Of a DNA stretch of 64,000 bases, positions 35,801 to 45,950 are shown in pieces. The notes beneath the pieces were generated by a model that was given only the letters and a program-made list of their open reading frames with translations, did not search any database and was not told where the DNA came from. The first letter of the stretch is position 1. Each line of letters opens with the position of its first letter. The translations under genes and the position numbers were made by a program. This DNA is from Aphanomyces cochlioides (lineage: Eukaryota > Oomycota > Saprolegniomycetes > Saprolegniales > Verrucalvaceae), in NCBI GenBank assembly GCA_019828595.1, contig JAHQRK010000020.1:744001-808000 (forward strand), given 5' to 3'.

Positions 35801-36781
35801 TCAGGTCGATCAGCTGGAGATCGTTTAAATCCATAGTCGTCTTTCGCCAATTCCAGCTCCCTGTCGATTTCAACCCACTTTGGATTGCATGTCACAGTGA
35901 TAAAAAGGTCTGGTCGACCGAACTTGCGAACAATTGCCATGGCGTCAAGATAACGTTGTCTCATGTACCGAGGTCCACCCGTGTAAGACGACGGCAAAAC
36001 AGTCCTTTTTCCAATGATTTTGAGGTCCACATCATGCGAAACAGCGTCATGAAGTGCGCGGTACGTGTCGCTGCGGAGATTGTTGGTTTGGTCACGAATA
36101 TATCGAAGCCTTTGGTTTTCCACCTTTGCAAAATTGTCGACTGCAAACACTTGAAATAGAGGTCCGCTGGCGTGTAATGGAGAGAATGCACCGCGCTCGT
36201 GCAAATGGTATCGAGCATAATCGTTCAAACTCACGTTTTCATGATTGCGACCGCTCTTGTTGTCAAACGACCACCCCAAAGTCCCAGTGGGAAAGAGCAA
36301 AGGGTATTGAAGCGGGTCATATGCCGAATGAAATTCCTTAATGCGAAATAAGCGTTGTTCCCCAGGTTGTCGATCCAAACGCACATGTTTACCAACGTGA
36401 TAGTTTCGCTGAACTTCGCTGAGTACGGGGCCATCAATACCATGCAGTAAGATATGACGTCCTGACTTGGACGTTTCTGAAAAAAGAACAGCGATTTCAG
36501 AACACGTAGGAAGGTTATGCGTTCGGCTGTTGCTTCGAGGCTGAGCAGTGAGCACTAATCTCATGTCGTCATCCTTTGGAATATCCTTCGCATGCTTGTA
36601 CAGCTGGGTGAACGCGTTGTGCTGTAGTAGTAGACGCTGGATTTTCGTCACAGTTGACACATTAAGATTTCCCCCAAGCATTCTTCGTCGTATGCTTGCT
36701 TGCGTTTCAGGATCCGTAATGTAGATCTGGGCGTAACTGGCTTGTTCTTCGTCCGCAGGCAACAGTGGTCCAATTAAATGA
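32876..36781 (-). pseudogene. RepHel fragment: Rep plus PIF1-type helicase, frameshifted
   Basis: The frame is open from the truncated 5' end through the Rep domain (GLPHAHMLVIF, KYLYKYIYKG) to Walker A (GEGGSGKTF). At about 34137 one base is missing compared with the complete copy (TCCGACTT versus TCCGGACTT), ending that frame at VASSDLLL. The next frame covers LIIWDECSMM to YVAMSRAQAK and stops at 32876. A conserved helicase residue also differs (MTIHEAQGQ here, MTIHKAQGQ in the intact copy). Otherwise the two are nearly identical, so transposition was recent. Confidence 0.9.
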
Positions 36782-37015
36782 TACTTAATTTAATATGAAA
36801 TATCGTATAGTATACAAAGTTATGTACAATTTCTTCCAGGCAATGGTACTGAGCTAAGTTCAACAACACCTGCATCCCAGAATACCGTCATGTATGATTT
36901 CTACGCCCAATACAACCTCGTTATGAAGTGTCAAGACGCCGCGCGTATCTTCCGCGAGTCAGCGTCCATCATGGCCTGGCCTTTCCCCAAGTCATAAAAT
37001 TAAGGTGATTTGATT
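36782..37015. repeat. Right half of the Helitron target repeat
   Basis: Aligns with 24122-24335 (TACTTAATTTAATATG... to AAGTCAT..AATTAAGGTG), with a few small indels. Its left half is at 29450-29508. Confidence 0.8.
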
Positions 37016-37976
37016 GGTCAAAATATTGAAAACACTGCTATATGATTGGCTAGTCGATTGTTAGTCGATTCTGCAAAGTCGATTCGATTCTACAGCCCAG
37101 TCCACTTTGGAATCGAACGCATAATAGCTTAACTACTCGATGTTATGTATTCATAACATCGATATTGAAATGAAAAGACTTACTCGAAATGCCATCTTCC
37201 ATCTGATCTTCATCGGCTGCAGACATCCGGTAGACTGCATAGTGCTGCTCAAATCTACCAGACATTTTGCTTGAAACCTTGATGAATTGCCTCTCGTACT
37301 GCTCAATAGTCGTTGTATTCAAGTCGAGTACATCATCAGGAGAGATATCGTGGCCATTTCCAATGAACTACGCATCCATCAGATCCCTTATTGTATCGAC
37401 TGATGGACCATTGTCGTGACTTGAAGAGGGAAAGGAATGAAATGACCCAATGACACTGAAGATGATATCCAAGCAGTGACCTATGGAAGTAAGTTATCAG
37501 TCTTCAAAATATATATTGACAATTAAATTTGATTTTTGTATGCTTTAGTTCTCCACGTAGTGACAAAATCTCTTTAGTGACATTCTACAGAAATACAAAC
37601 ATCAAGTGAATGACGTGGCACGTTCATCAAACAAACATATAAACACACTTTAACTTCTCTCTCTTGGTTTCTATCTTCCGTGATGAGCGTACTTCGTTGG
37701 TTTGTTGACCCAAGGGCCGTCTTCTGTCAATTCAAACTATTTGCCATCATACAGTACTTCAATCAAGTTGACAATTTGTTGCTCTGTAAAGTTGCTGCAA
37801 AGTTTCTCGGGTCGAACAAGGGTCGACCTGCTGAATTGCTTGTGCTTGTGTGAATTCCAGCGTATTTGAGGGTGTGACGTTCTGGACGAACACAATCAAC
37901 TTGAGGAACTCTGACAGAACAGAGCCAAACCGTCAACCCACATCAACGAGAGGAAGCACGATGGGTCAACAAGAAC
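37016..37976. other. Duplicated spacer with C2-DysF 3' relic
   Basis: No intact gene. 37605-37735 repeats the 3' end and downstream flank of the gene at 38449: AAGTGAATGACGTGGCACG, AACACAC, CTTCCGTGATGAG, GGTTTGTTGACCCAAGGGCC. Most of the terminal exon is deleted. 37750-37930 resembles 23820-23990. Confidence 0.5.
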
Positions 37977-38228
37977 GACTAGCAATCCCCCCCTATGTTG
38001 ACTATTCCCCCCCCTAAAATTCATTTTTGATACATTTTTGCCCTCGCTTCCCAAAAATCGACTGCCATTTAAGAGCTCTTAACTACTGCAAACACTTAAA
38101 TGTGCCAAAGTTATGGGCGTCATCGCGGGAGCTCACGGCCATGCCCCTAAGTGTCGGAAATGCTAGGCATAAATGTATCAAAAATGAATTCTAGGGGGGG
38201 AAATAGCCAAAATGGGGGGGGAATAGTC
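37977..38228. mobile_element. MITE with C-tract terminal inverted repeats
   Basis: 252 bp. Left end GACTAGCAATCCCCCCC, then a second C-run and CTAAAATTCATTTTTGATAC. The right end inverted is GACTATTCCCCCCCC, then a second C-run and CTAGAATTCATTTTTGATAC. The imperfect TIRs are about 60 bp. No coding capacity and no clear target duplication. Confidence 0.75.
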
Positions 38229-38254
38229 ATTTCCTATATATATATATTTAACAA

Positions 38255-38375
38255 GAATCGGCCATGAGATTGATGCTCCATGCCGTGTATTCACCGCAAG
38301 GAGGTTCGTCTTTTCCAATTTGCCTGGAGCGCGTCGTTCGTTTCCTCGCAAGCGGTCCTCTATGTGCTCCGGAAT
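38255..38375 (-). pseudogene. DysF-region relic
   Basis: Minus-strand translation GNERRAPGKLEKTNLLAVNT aligns with ENERLAKGKWDKANLTAGER of the neighbouring intact gene. A conserved Trp has been lost. It is a second decayed copy directly downstream of 38449-42312. Confidence 0.5.
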
Positions 38376-38448
38376 ATAAAGATCAAGTGAATGACATGGC
38401 ACGCTCATGGAATAAATCAAACATACATATAAACACACGTTAACTTCT

Positions 38449-41400
38449 CTACTGGTTCGACTCTTGGTTGCCGTCTTCCGTAATGAGTGTGCATCGTTGC
38501 ATCCACATGCGGCGACGGACTTCGCTCGATCCGTTGGGTTTGTTGACCCAAGGGCCGTCAAAAGACTTAGCATAGTACCAGCCTTCATCGCCGCCGTGGT
38601 CCAAATCCAACGACCAGCCGAGCTTCGACTCCATGTTCTTGGGAATCCGGGGTTGCATCTTTTCGCGCTCGGCACCAGATCGAGCACCGACACTCCATGC
38701 TTTGCGTTCGCCAGCAGTAAGGTTTGCCTTGTCCCATTTGCCCTTGGCAAGACGTTCGTTCTCCCAGAGGAGTTGTTCCTTCGAGTTCTTTTCCATCTCT
38801 TCCGAGAGCAATTCAAACTTGAGGTAGATCTTGCTTTGTTTGCTCTGGACTTGGAACACTGGTGGGATTTCCAATTCGTACTCGGTTTCAAGACCATTCG
38901 GGTATTGTTGCTCAAAGTTGACCAGAGGCAACTTGACAGATCCAATCAGTTCATCGTCGCCAAGTTTGTCGGCATCGTAGACCAAAATTTCGAGAGTCTT
39001 TGTGTACATCGCACCTTCCGTGAGGGTAAATTCGTGCACTTCGTCCTTCCACACGGGATTCAGATTGCCCCACACTTGAGTGCTGCGGAATTTGACGTCG
39101 CCCACCTTGAACACGATGTAAGGATCACTCTTGCCGCCCATGAAGACCGAGTCGGCTACGACCAAATCGACGCACTTGGTAGCTTGGACACGGAACAAGC
39201 GGGATTCCGTGCTGTATGGCTTGAGCTTCATCAGCTCTTCCTGTTCAGCCAAGGCACGAAGTCGAGCTGCTTCAGCTGCAGCGGCTTCAGCGCCATCTTG
39301 TTCCTTGGCCAAACGTTCTTGTTCAGCCTTGCGGAGCGATTCAGCTTCACCTTGAGCGCCTTGCAATTTACCCAATTGGGCCTTGAGCGCGGCGATTTCA
39401 GCAAGCAAAGCAGCTTCTGTCGTAGCGGCAATCGACTTGGTTTCTGTGAGGTCACCTTCCAACTTAGCCACTTGAGCTCGAAGGGCACTGGCATCAGCGT
39501 CAGAGGCGGCTTGCTTTGCAGTAAGAGCCGCGACTTGATCAGCAAGATCCTTCTTGTCCTTGTCGTGACCAGCCACGACAGCAGCATGAGCTACGACCAC
39601 AGCCGCCGCCTCGCCTTCCAAAGTGGCAATCTTGGCTTGGAGGCTTGCCACTGAGGATTCACTCGATGCTTTGGATGCCTCGAGGGCTGTCACTTGAGCT
39701 TGAAGAGCGACCACTTGACTCGCGCTGTCGCCTTGAAGAGCCTTGATAGCTGCTTCATGGGCAGATTTCTCAGCAGCTTGAGAGGCCACGAGAGTTGCAA
39801 GTTGCGTCTTCAAGTCATCGCGTTCGGCTTCAACCTCCTGCTTCGACTGCACATGGGCTTCAGAAGCAGCAGCATGAGCAAGAGCGGCTTCGGCAGCAGC
39901 AGCAGCGGCTTCAGCAGATTCAGTCTTGAGAGCAGAGAGCTTAGCCGTCAATTGGTCAACCTTTGTCTTTTGGGCCGCGGTCTCGGCTTCAGCCTTGGCG
40001 AGGGCTTCGAGGGAAGATGCTTGAGCAGCAGACAAGTCAGTCAACTTGGAGTCCATAGCACTCAATTGATCCTTCAAGGCTTGGACATCCTTGTCATGCG
40101 CAGTCTTGGTACTTGCGGCGAGGGCAACCGTAGCGGCAAGTTCAGCCTTGGCAGTATCACGGTCCGTTTCGGCTTGTTTCTGAGCCGCATTGGCAGCAGC
40201 AATCGCCGAGCTTTCAGTCGCTGCCGAAGCAGCAGCAAGGGCAGCGAGTTCAGCCGTCAAACGTTCGATCTCAGCCTTCTTGGCAGTAATGTCAGATTGT
40301 GCGGCGACCAATTCAGTTTGAGCCGCAGCTTGTGCGGCGGAAGCAGTCGCAAGTTGGTCCGTCACGTCGTTGAGTTGACGCTGAAGAGCAGCCAAGGCAG
40401 ATTCATGCGCGGCTTTGTCAGATGCATTGGATGCAACCTTGGCGGCAAGCTCAGCCTTTGTCGCTTCAAGTTCAGATTCAAGTTGCTTCTTGGTTTTTGC
40501 GTGGTCTTCCGAGGCCGAGGCATGGACAAGGGCGGCGGCAGCAGCAGCCGCAGCAGCTGCAGTCGCTTCGCCTTTGACCTTAGCCAACTCGGCGGTCAAA
40601 TCCGAAACTTGAGCTTTCTTAGAGGCAGCATCAGCTTCAGCAACAGCAAGGGCAGCGGCGGATGCAGCTTGAGTTGCAGTCAAAGTGGCCAATTTCGAGT
40701 CAGTTGATGCGACTTGTTGCTTCAAACTAGCGATGGAAGCTTCCAGCGACGCCTTTTCAGTCGCATGGGTTGATGCCAAAGCGGCCAAGTCAGCCTTGAG
40801 TTGGTCACGTTCAGCTTCGACTTGTTTCTTCGTCTTTTCTTGTTCTTCAACAGACGAACTGTGGGCTACAGCAGCAGCAGATGCCGCTGCGGCAGCGGCA
40901 GCGACTTCAGCCTTGAGAGCATCGAGTTCAGCTTGCAACGACGTCACTTTGGCGGACTTGTCGGCGAGGGAAGACTCCGATGCAGCCAACTTAGCCGATG
41001 TTGCGGCTTCAGCAGCTGTAGCGGTTGCAACTTGAGCGTTTGCGGCACTCAACTGGGCCTTCAGCGTTTCGATTTCGGCATCAGAAGCAGTCTTCTCAGC
41101 GGCGCTGGTGGTCTGCAAAGCCGTAAGTTGAGCTTGAAGAGCATCACGAGCTGCTTCAAGTTCTTTCTTGCTGCTTTCATGTTGTTCGGTAGCCAAAGCA
41201 TGCGCCGCAAGTGCAGCGGCAGAGTCAGCTTCAAGGGCACTCAACTTGGCTTGAACAGCATCATGCTGAGCGGTCTTGGCAGAAATGTCTTCTTGAGACT
41301 TCGCCAGCGCAGCAGCGGTTGCGGCTTCGGCAGCTGTGGCAGCAGCCAACTTGGCTTCGAGATCAGCAAGCTTTTGAGCTTGATCTTTAGAGGAAGATTC

Positions 41401-42312
41401 GTGAGTGTTTTGGAATGCTGCGGCAGCCGCCGTGAGAGTTGCAATCTTGTTGAGAAGATTGTTGCGTTCACCTTCAAAGACGGATTTCGATCGAGCATGT
41501 TCTTGCAGCGCCTTAGCATGTGTTGCAGCAGCAGATTCAGCAGCGACAGAAGCAGCGACAGCGGTGGCTTCCATGGTTGCAATTTTTTCGTTCAAGGCGA
41601 CAATTTCAGCCTTGTGGCTCTCAGTCTTGGCGATGGCGTCAGCCAATTCAGCTTTCGAAGCTGCATGGGCAGCCACGGCGTCAGTGTGCTGGCCTTCAAG
41701 AGCCTTCAATTGCGATTGGAGGTTTTCAATAGCACCAGCTTGTTGGGTATCGACTGAAGCCTTTTCGTCAAAGAGTGCAGCCAAGCGGGTGCGGAGGCGT
41801 TCAATATCTCCTTCGAGACGAGCCTGTTCTTTGGCAGCGGCTTCCGCAGTTTCTGCACATCGTAGACATTCTTTGGAATTGATTTGGGCTTCAAGTTGCT
41901 TGATACGATTCTTGTACCACTCGAGGGAAGTGGATTCATGCATCAAGAGTAATTTGCCTTCAATGGCTGTTTGATGCGCCGGATCGGGACCATGTGCCAG
42001 AATCGTGCGATGCGTTCGACCGACTCGCGATCGCGGTGTGTCCGTCGCAGGGTCGTCTCTAATCATATGTGGAGTGTTTACCGGACCACGTTCCGATCGA
42101 AAGACGCCGATCGCGGCTTCTCTAGCTGCTGTCCCGTTTGGGTTAACATTGCCACGCGCACTGTGGAGGGAGACTGGAACTCGAGGCGTCGAGACCGGTT
42201 GAGGGGGCAACGACGGACGATTCGAATCTGTCTTCTCATCTTTCTTCTTTCCCCAGCGCCATCGAGAGAAGAGACCGTCGTGATGCGCGTCGTCCGCGTC
42301 TTGCTGCACCAT
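38449..42312 (-). CDS. Large coiled-coil C2-DysF protein (1287 residues)
   Basis: Single long frame with ATG at 42312. Residues ~1-130 are basic and Pro/Ser-rich (SRWRWGKKKDEK). Residues ~135-1010 are an Ala/Glu/Lys-rich coiled coil with internally repeated units (HESALAALQ, QLAALVASQAAEKSAHE types). Residues ~1030-1150 are a canonical C2 domain: FMGGKSDPYIVFKVGD, NPVWKDEVHEFTL, LVYDADKLGDDELIGSV, with Asp residues where Ca2+ ligands lie. Residues ~1165-1275 are DysF: LLWENERLAKGKW, GWSLDLDHGGDEGWYYA, SEVRRRMWMQRC. A long rod with a membrane-binding head suggests a tether or scaffold at organelle or plasma membrane; that is inference. Low-complexity codons generate three long antisense frames that are not genes. 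Confidence 0.8.
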   Translation of the reverse strand: MVQQDADDAHHDGLFSRWRWGKKKDEKTDSNRPSLPPQPVSTPRVPVSLHSARGNVNPNGTAAREAAIGVFRSERGPVNTPHMIRDDPATDTPRSRVGRTHRTILAHGPDPAHQTAIEGKLLLMHESTSLEWYKNRIKQLEAQINSKECLRCAETAEAAAKEQARLEGDIERLRTRLAALFDEKASVDTQQAGAIENLQSQLKALEGQHTDAVAAHAASKAELADAIAKTESHKAEIVALNEKIATMEATAVAASVAAESAAATHAKALQEHARSKSVFEGERNNLLNKIATLTAAAAAFQNTHESSSKDQAQKLADLEAKLAAATAAEAATAAALAKSQEDISAKTAQHDAVQAKLSALEADSAAALAAHALATEQHESSKKELEAARDALQAQLTALQTTSAAEKTASDAEIETLKAQLSAANAQVATATAAEAATSAKLAASESSLADKSAKVTSLQAELDALKAEVAAAAAAASAAAVAHSSSVEEQEKTKKQVEAERDQLKADLAALASTHATEKASLEASIASLKQQVASTDSKLATLTATQAASAAALAVAEADAASKKAQVSDLTAELAKVKGEATAAAAAAAAAALVHASASEDHAKTKKQLESELEATKAELAAKVASNASDKAAHESALAALQRQLNDVTDQLATASAAQAAAQTELVAAQSDITAKKAEIERLTAELAALAAASAATESSAIAAANAAQKQAETDRDTAKAELAATVALAASTKTAHDKDVQALKDQLSAMDSKLTDLSAAQASSLEALAKAEAETAAQKTKVDQLTAKLSALKTESAEAAAAAAEAALAHAAASEAHVQSKQEVEAERDDLKTQLATLVASQAAEKSAHEAAIKALQGDSASQVVALQAQVTALEASKASSESSVASLQAKIATLEGEAAAVVVAHAAVVAGHDKDKKDLADQVAALTAKQAASDADASALRAQVAKLEGDLTETKSIAATTEAALLAEIAALKAQLGKLQGAQGEAESLRKAEQERLAKEQDGAEAAAAEAARLRALAEQEELMKLKPYSTESRLFRVQATKCVDLVVADSVFMGGKSDPYIVFKVGDVKFRSTQVWGNLNPVWKDEVHEFTLTEGAMYTKTLEILVYDADKLGDDELIGSVKLPLVNFEQQYPNGLETEYELEIPPVFQVQSKQSKIYLKFELLSEEMEKNSKEQLLWENERLAKGKWDKANLTAGERKAWSVGARSGAEREKMQPRIPKNMESKLGWSLDLDHGGDEGWYYAKSFDGPWVNKPNGSSEVRRRMWMQRCTLITEDGNQESNQ

Positions 42313-43526
42313 CGACCTCGTTCCTTGGCGTGAAATGCGAAAATGTTACTCCAGACCTTGACGTCAGGATTTTTGCACTAAAGAAGTAACTATTATGCAT
42401 AAATTCTTATATTCTTAATAAAACTTTTAAGTATAAAGTTTGCAATTTTACGGTTGCATGTTGTGTATATAAATTTTTTTGAAAATATGCATATTATTTT
42501 GTAATATTATATCTTACATTTGACTGACAATTCACTGGCGATCACCCAGTCTGAAACAAATTACAGGGTTACAGTACAAGATTACACATTAGCGCCGTCG
42601 TGGCGGGAACACATTACTGTATAGCCGCCTCTAGCTTGCACCATGATGCACTTGTCGTGACGCGGTTTGAACCTATGCAATGTTAGTCATGATGGCAACC
42701 AGGTGGGCTTGGTTGGGTGACCAGCGGGAATGAAATGCCGACACATGATGGCTCACGCTGGCGCCAGACGAGAAATTCGAAGGAGTAGCATCTCTCTCTC
42801 CGCTCTTCGCAAGGTTACACGATGTATGTACATTGTAAAACAAAAGCAAGCGCTGACAAGCGAGTCCAAGCGTTCGCAGTGGAGCTGATAGATGGCTGCT
42901 CCCTGCGTTGCTCTGAGCTCCATGTGAATCTCCAAATCGATATAAACTTGAGCTTCTTACTGTACATGGGAGGAAACGTGCATATCACATTGGGTGAGAC
43001 ACTTGAAAGATGTGAAGAATGTGGTGAGGCAAACATAAACATGTGAGAAAGATACAACGCCCGTCTGATCATTTGTGCGTGGTTGTAGGACAAGAGAAGC
43101 GAGCGTTGCTGCATGCCGCGTGAGGAGAAGTGTGATAGTTTCAGCCTCTCTCTCCATCGGGGGTGAGGAGCCTCGTCTTTCGTCGAGCGAGATTTACGAA
43201 GGGGATCTTACAGTAAGGAACGAGCCTATCACCCTTCTTTTAAATGGTGCATGACGCTTCAACTTGTTACACAAAAAACGCCACACCAAGACTATCTTGG
43301 ATTTCTTGTTAAGCTCCAAGGTACTCTTGACGTGGGAAATGTGGGGCTTCGAATATCGTGGTCGCTATGAATTCATCGCAAAGTCTTACGACTCTACCAA
43401 CGAGTCGGCCTCGATCTCAAAGGACAGCACTCCATCGTATTATATCTTTACAATTAGGACTCCCGCAGTAATACCGTTGTCTTCTGGAACATGCAATATG
43501 TAAGTTGTTTTATAGTTAAGAGACCT

Positions 43527-43561
43527 TTCTCGAATGTGAAAGTTGAGATTACATTCGAGAA
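43527..43561. repeat. Inverted repeat, 11 bp arms
   Basis: TTCTCGAATGT, 13 bp spacer, ACATTCGAGAA; flanking GAGAC/GTCTC extends the stem with a mismatch. Confidence 0.6.
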
Positions 43562-43982
43562 GTCTCAACACATAGAAGACAAATCTGTAAGGGGCCGTGC
43601 TCACAACATGCGAATATCGACGATATGCGGATATCTCAAGTTGCGGATTAAAAAAAATTCGCAATGATTGAAAAAAATACTCACCTTCAAAATATATTTG
43701 TCTACAATATTGATACATACATTCTAAATTGTGACTGGGGTAGAAAATATATCTATTTTTCCAAATGTATTTGGCCAATCAGAATCGAGTATTTGCCAAC
43801 TACACGGAAACACACACAAACACACACTCATTTAATTGTTGTACCTTCCTCCTAAGCTTGATTTCACTATAGTCAAATAGTATTATTTAAGGAATATAAA
43901 AAAAGAAGCCAAAATTACAATTTTAAGTGAAAAAGACAATAATCGATATCAAAATGAATAGAAGTTATCACGGTTTTTACCG

Positions 43983-44046
43983 CTAAAAGTCTATAATATA
44001 GACTTTTAGTGGACAATCAGCTCACATATTACATGTGAGCTGATTG
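43983..44046. repeat. Two adjacent perfect palindromes
   Basis: 43983-44009 has 13 bp arms (CTAAAAGTCTATA) around one base. 44014-44046 has 14 bp arms (CAATCAGCTCACAT) around five bases. They are four bases apart. Confidence 0.8.
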
Positions 44047-44334
44047 ACTCTCACATCGCTTTATCATTCAAGACATCGCTTTCAAGATGACTTGGCTTCC
44101 AGCTTTATGGAACTTGGCTATTTGAGTAAAACTTTTGATACATGAGTAAAAGTCAACTTCCATGCCGTTGTATCGACGACGTGCCTTACTGGAATAAAAC
44201 AGGTCCACCTGCTTGATTCGATTTTTGACTCAAACTCGGATATTTCAAAAATTCTTGGTGAAACCATGGATTTTAACAGTCCGCGAGACCATCGAGGGAC
44301 TGTCTGAAATGTTAAAATTGTCCCAGTATTCCGG

Positions 44335-44400
44335 ATAATTTTCAATACTAAATTCAATATACACTTTCTAGTGTATATTCTATTTAGTATTGAAAATTAT
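44335..44400. repeat. 66 bp palindrome
   Basis: 19 bp outer arms (ATAATTTTCAATACTAAAT and complement), a 2 bp mismatch, 10 bp inner arms (AATATACACT) and a 4 bp centre. It could form a cruciform or be a short fold-back MITE. Confidence 0.8.
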
Positions 44401-45119
44401 TTTTCGAATTGGGCAGCCAATGAAATTGAATCTCTGTCCATTTCCTCAGACAGAATGACGATTTCTGCTCATTCATTGGCTGAAAATTTTAGTTTTTTCG
44501 GAACAAACACTTTGGCTTTTCCTTCAAAACTCCCAAGTTTTGACAAAAAAGACAATACTTAGTTCTAAATCGTAATAATTGATTGCAAAGTGCACCACAT
44601 ATACTGTTGTTTTGTTCGACGCTATGAGTCGCGTACATTGAATAGAATTATCACAAAACTACCTGATGTAACCTCAGTTTGATCTCCGATATGCGTGAGC
44701 ATGTGAAGTCGCTTTAGTTTTCGACAACAACAACGACCTACTTGTCTTTTGACCGGTGCTTGGACGTAAGATATCCGTACACAAAACACAAATTCGCCTC
44801 AAACTACCAAATCCAAATGATGGGGATTAGATGCAAGACACATTCAAGTCTATAATACAATGGACGTGACTACGTTTCAGGTGCAAAGCATATTTCAATA
44901 ATAAACCGGATTCGACGGGTGTCTGCTGCCCGGCTTTTCAATGTTCTCACACTGAAAGTGCATCGACACAAGCACAAGAGGACAAAGGACTATGTATTCA
45001 TTCACGACTTTATTTAGATAGCTTTCAGTTAAATATGAATGTCCAGTCAAAGCAGAGTCACCTCTGCATCTAACAAGCCGATAAACGACTTGATTGACCG
45101 TGGCAGGAAAAGATATTGT

Positions 45120-45345
45120 CCGGCAGGTGTGATTTTTGTTGTGATTTCAGGTGTGATTTGGCACCTGATTGGCCAGTTTTAGCACACTCTGGATCACACT
45201 GCCAGTGTGATTTGCATCACGATAACATTCCGAAATATAGCACTGAACTGTATTTTTATCCAATCAATGTTTTTACCGATTGAATTATCTAAGAAGCGAT
45301 TGGCTCCATCACCAGAAATACAACTTCGGTGTGATTTTGTAGATA
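45120..45345. repeat. GTGTGATTT-rich repeat block
   Basis: GTGTGATTT or close variants occur at least five times, and 45193-45211 is a perfect palindrome (ATCACACTGCCAGTGTGAT). Likely part of the MITE-like sequence starting at 45357 or of a neighbouring one. Confidence 0.4.
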
Positions 45346-45356
45346 ACATAATAATA

Positions 45357-45622
45357 TTGTGTGTTCTACTCAAATTTTCCTCCGGCGATTGGTTGAATCA
45401 ACCGCCGGCGAATCGCCAGACCTCTGAAATATAATAGAAATATCAATTTTAGAAGGTTATATTGATCCTTAGTTGAAGTCGCGATTGCGACGGTACACAA
45501 AATCGATGAAGCATTGTCGCTGCGCTGGCGAGGCCAGTGACTTCTCCGCTCAACGTGAAGAGCGCTGAGTAATGTGGAATGCTCTACGAGATGAGGTCGC
45601 CCTGCGAAGTCATTCAGAGTCA
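45357..45622. repeat. MITE-like repeat copy 2, left part
   Basis: Matches 27206-27288 joined directly to 29097 onward (GAAATATAATAGAAATATCAATTTT), so it lacks the mariner insertion. It is interrupted at 45622/45623 by the complete Helitron. Confidence 0.75.
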
Positions 45623-45899
45623 TCTATTACTTAAGGCTCTAACGCAACACGTAAGTACGAGACTAAGTACGAGAGTAATTTTTACATACAAATGTCAAGT
45701 CAACAAATGAGCAATTTTTATATACTTTATCCAAGTACAAAATGAGCAATTTGAGACAAGTTCGTTCATTGTTGTCAGCACTTCCAACCAACATCAACTC
45801 ATTTGACCACTCAAGGTTGTATTGCCCCATATCCATGGCAAAAATCCATTTGTCAATTATTTGGTGTGTTGCTCAATACTCGGTGTCATATTTTGTCAC

Positions 45900-45950
45900 A
45901 ACTGCCACGTCCAGCATCATCGTGCACCCATGATGCTGGACGTGGCAGTT
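45900..45950. repeat. 21 bp-arm perfect hairpin in Helitron 5' region
   Basis: Arms 45900-45920 and 45930-45950 (AACTGCCACGTCCAGCATCAT and complement), 9 bp loop. Copy B has only the right arm at this position (revcomp near 31420), so the left arm is a later inverted duplication. Confidence 0.85.

Larger units (their letters stand above)
31760..36781 (-). mobile_element. Helitron copy A, 5'-truncated
   Basis: 3' end CTAG at 31760-31763 with hairpin; the 5' end is TC at 36780-36781, reading TCATTTAATTGG. That sequence corresponds to 48187 in the complete element, inside the coding region, so 2.56 kb of 5' sequence is missing. The host flank on that side is TACTTAATTT, an exact continuation of the paralogous empty site at 24122. 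The inserted sequence therefore runs exactly TC...CTAG. Confidence 0.85.
42313..45356. other. Long intergenic region with palindromes
   Basis: About 3 kb with only short unconvincing frames. 42360-42540 is AT-rich. Several palindromes are listed separately. No RNA gene was recognised. Confidence 0.4.

Noticed and set aside
34123..36762. An 879-residue protein starting at the leftmost codon near 36762 as an independent gene
   Set aside because: The start codon is TTG within a truncated Helitron frame; it is a 5'-cut, frameshifted RepHel fragment.
38464..41757. Three long plus-strand frames (396, 337 and 318 codons) opposite the coiled-coil gene
   Set aside because: Antisense shadows produced by repetitive Ala/Glu/Lys codons of the real minus-strand gene; Ser/Arg/Gly-rich products with no domain.
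42822..43114. Overlapping short frames on both strands as small genes
   Set aside because: No conserved motif, splice support or paralogue in the window.
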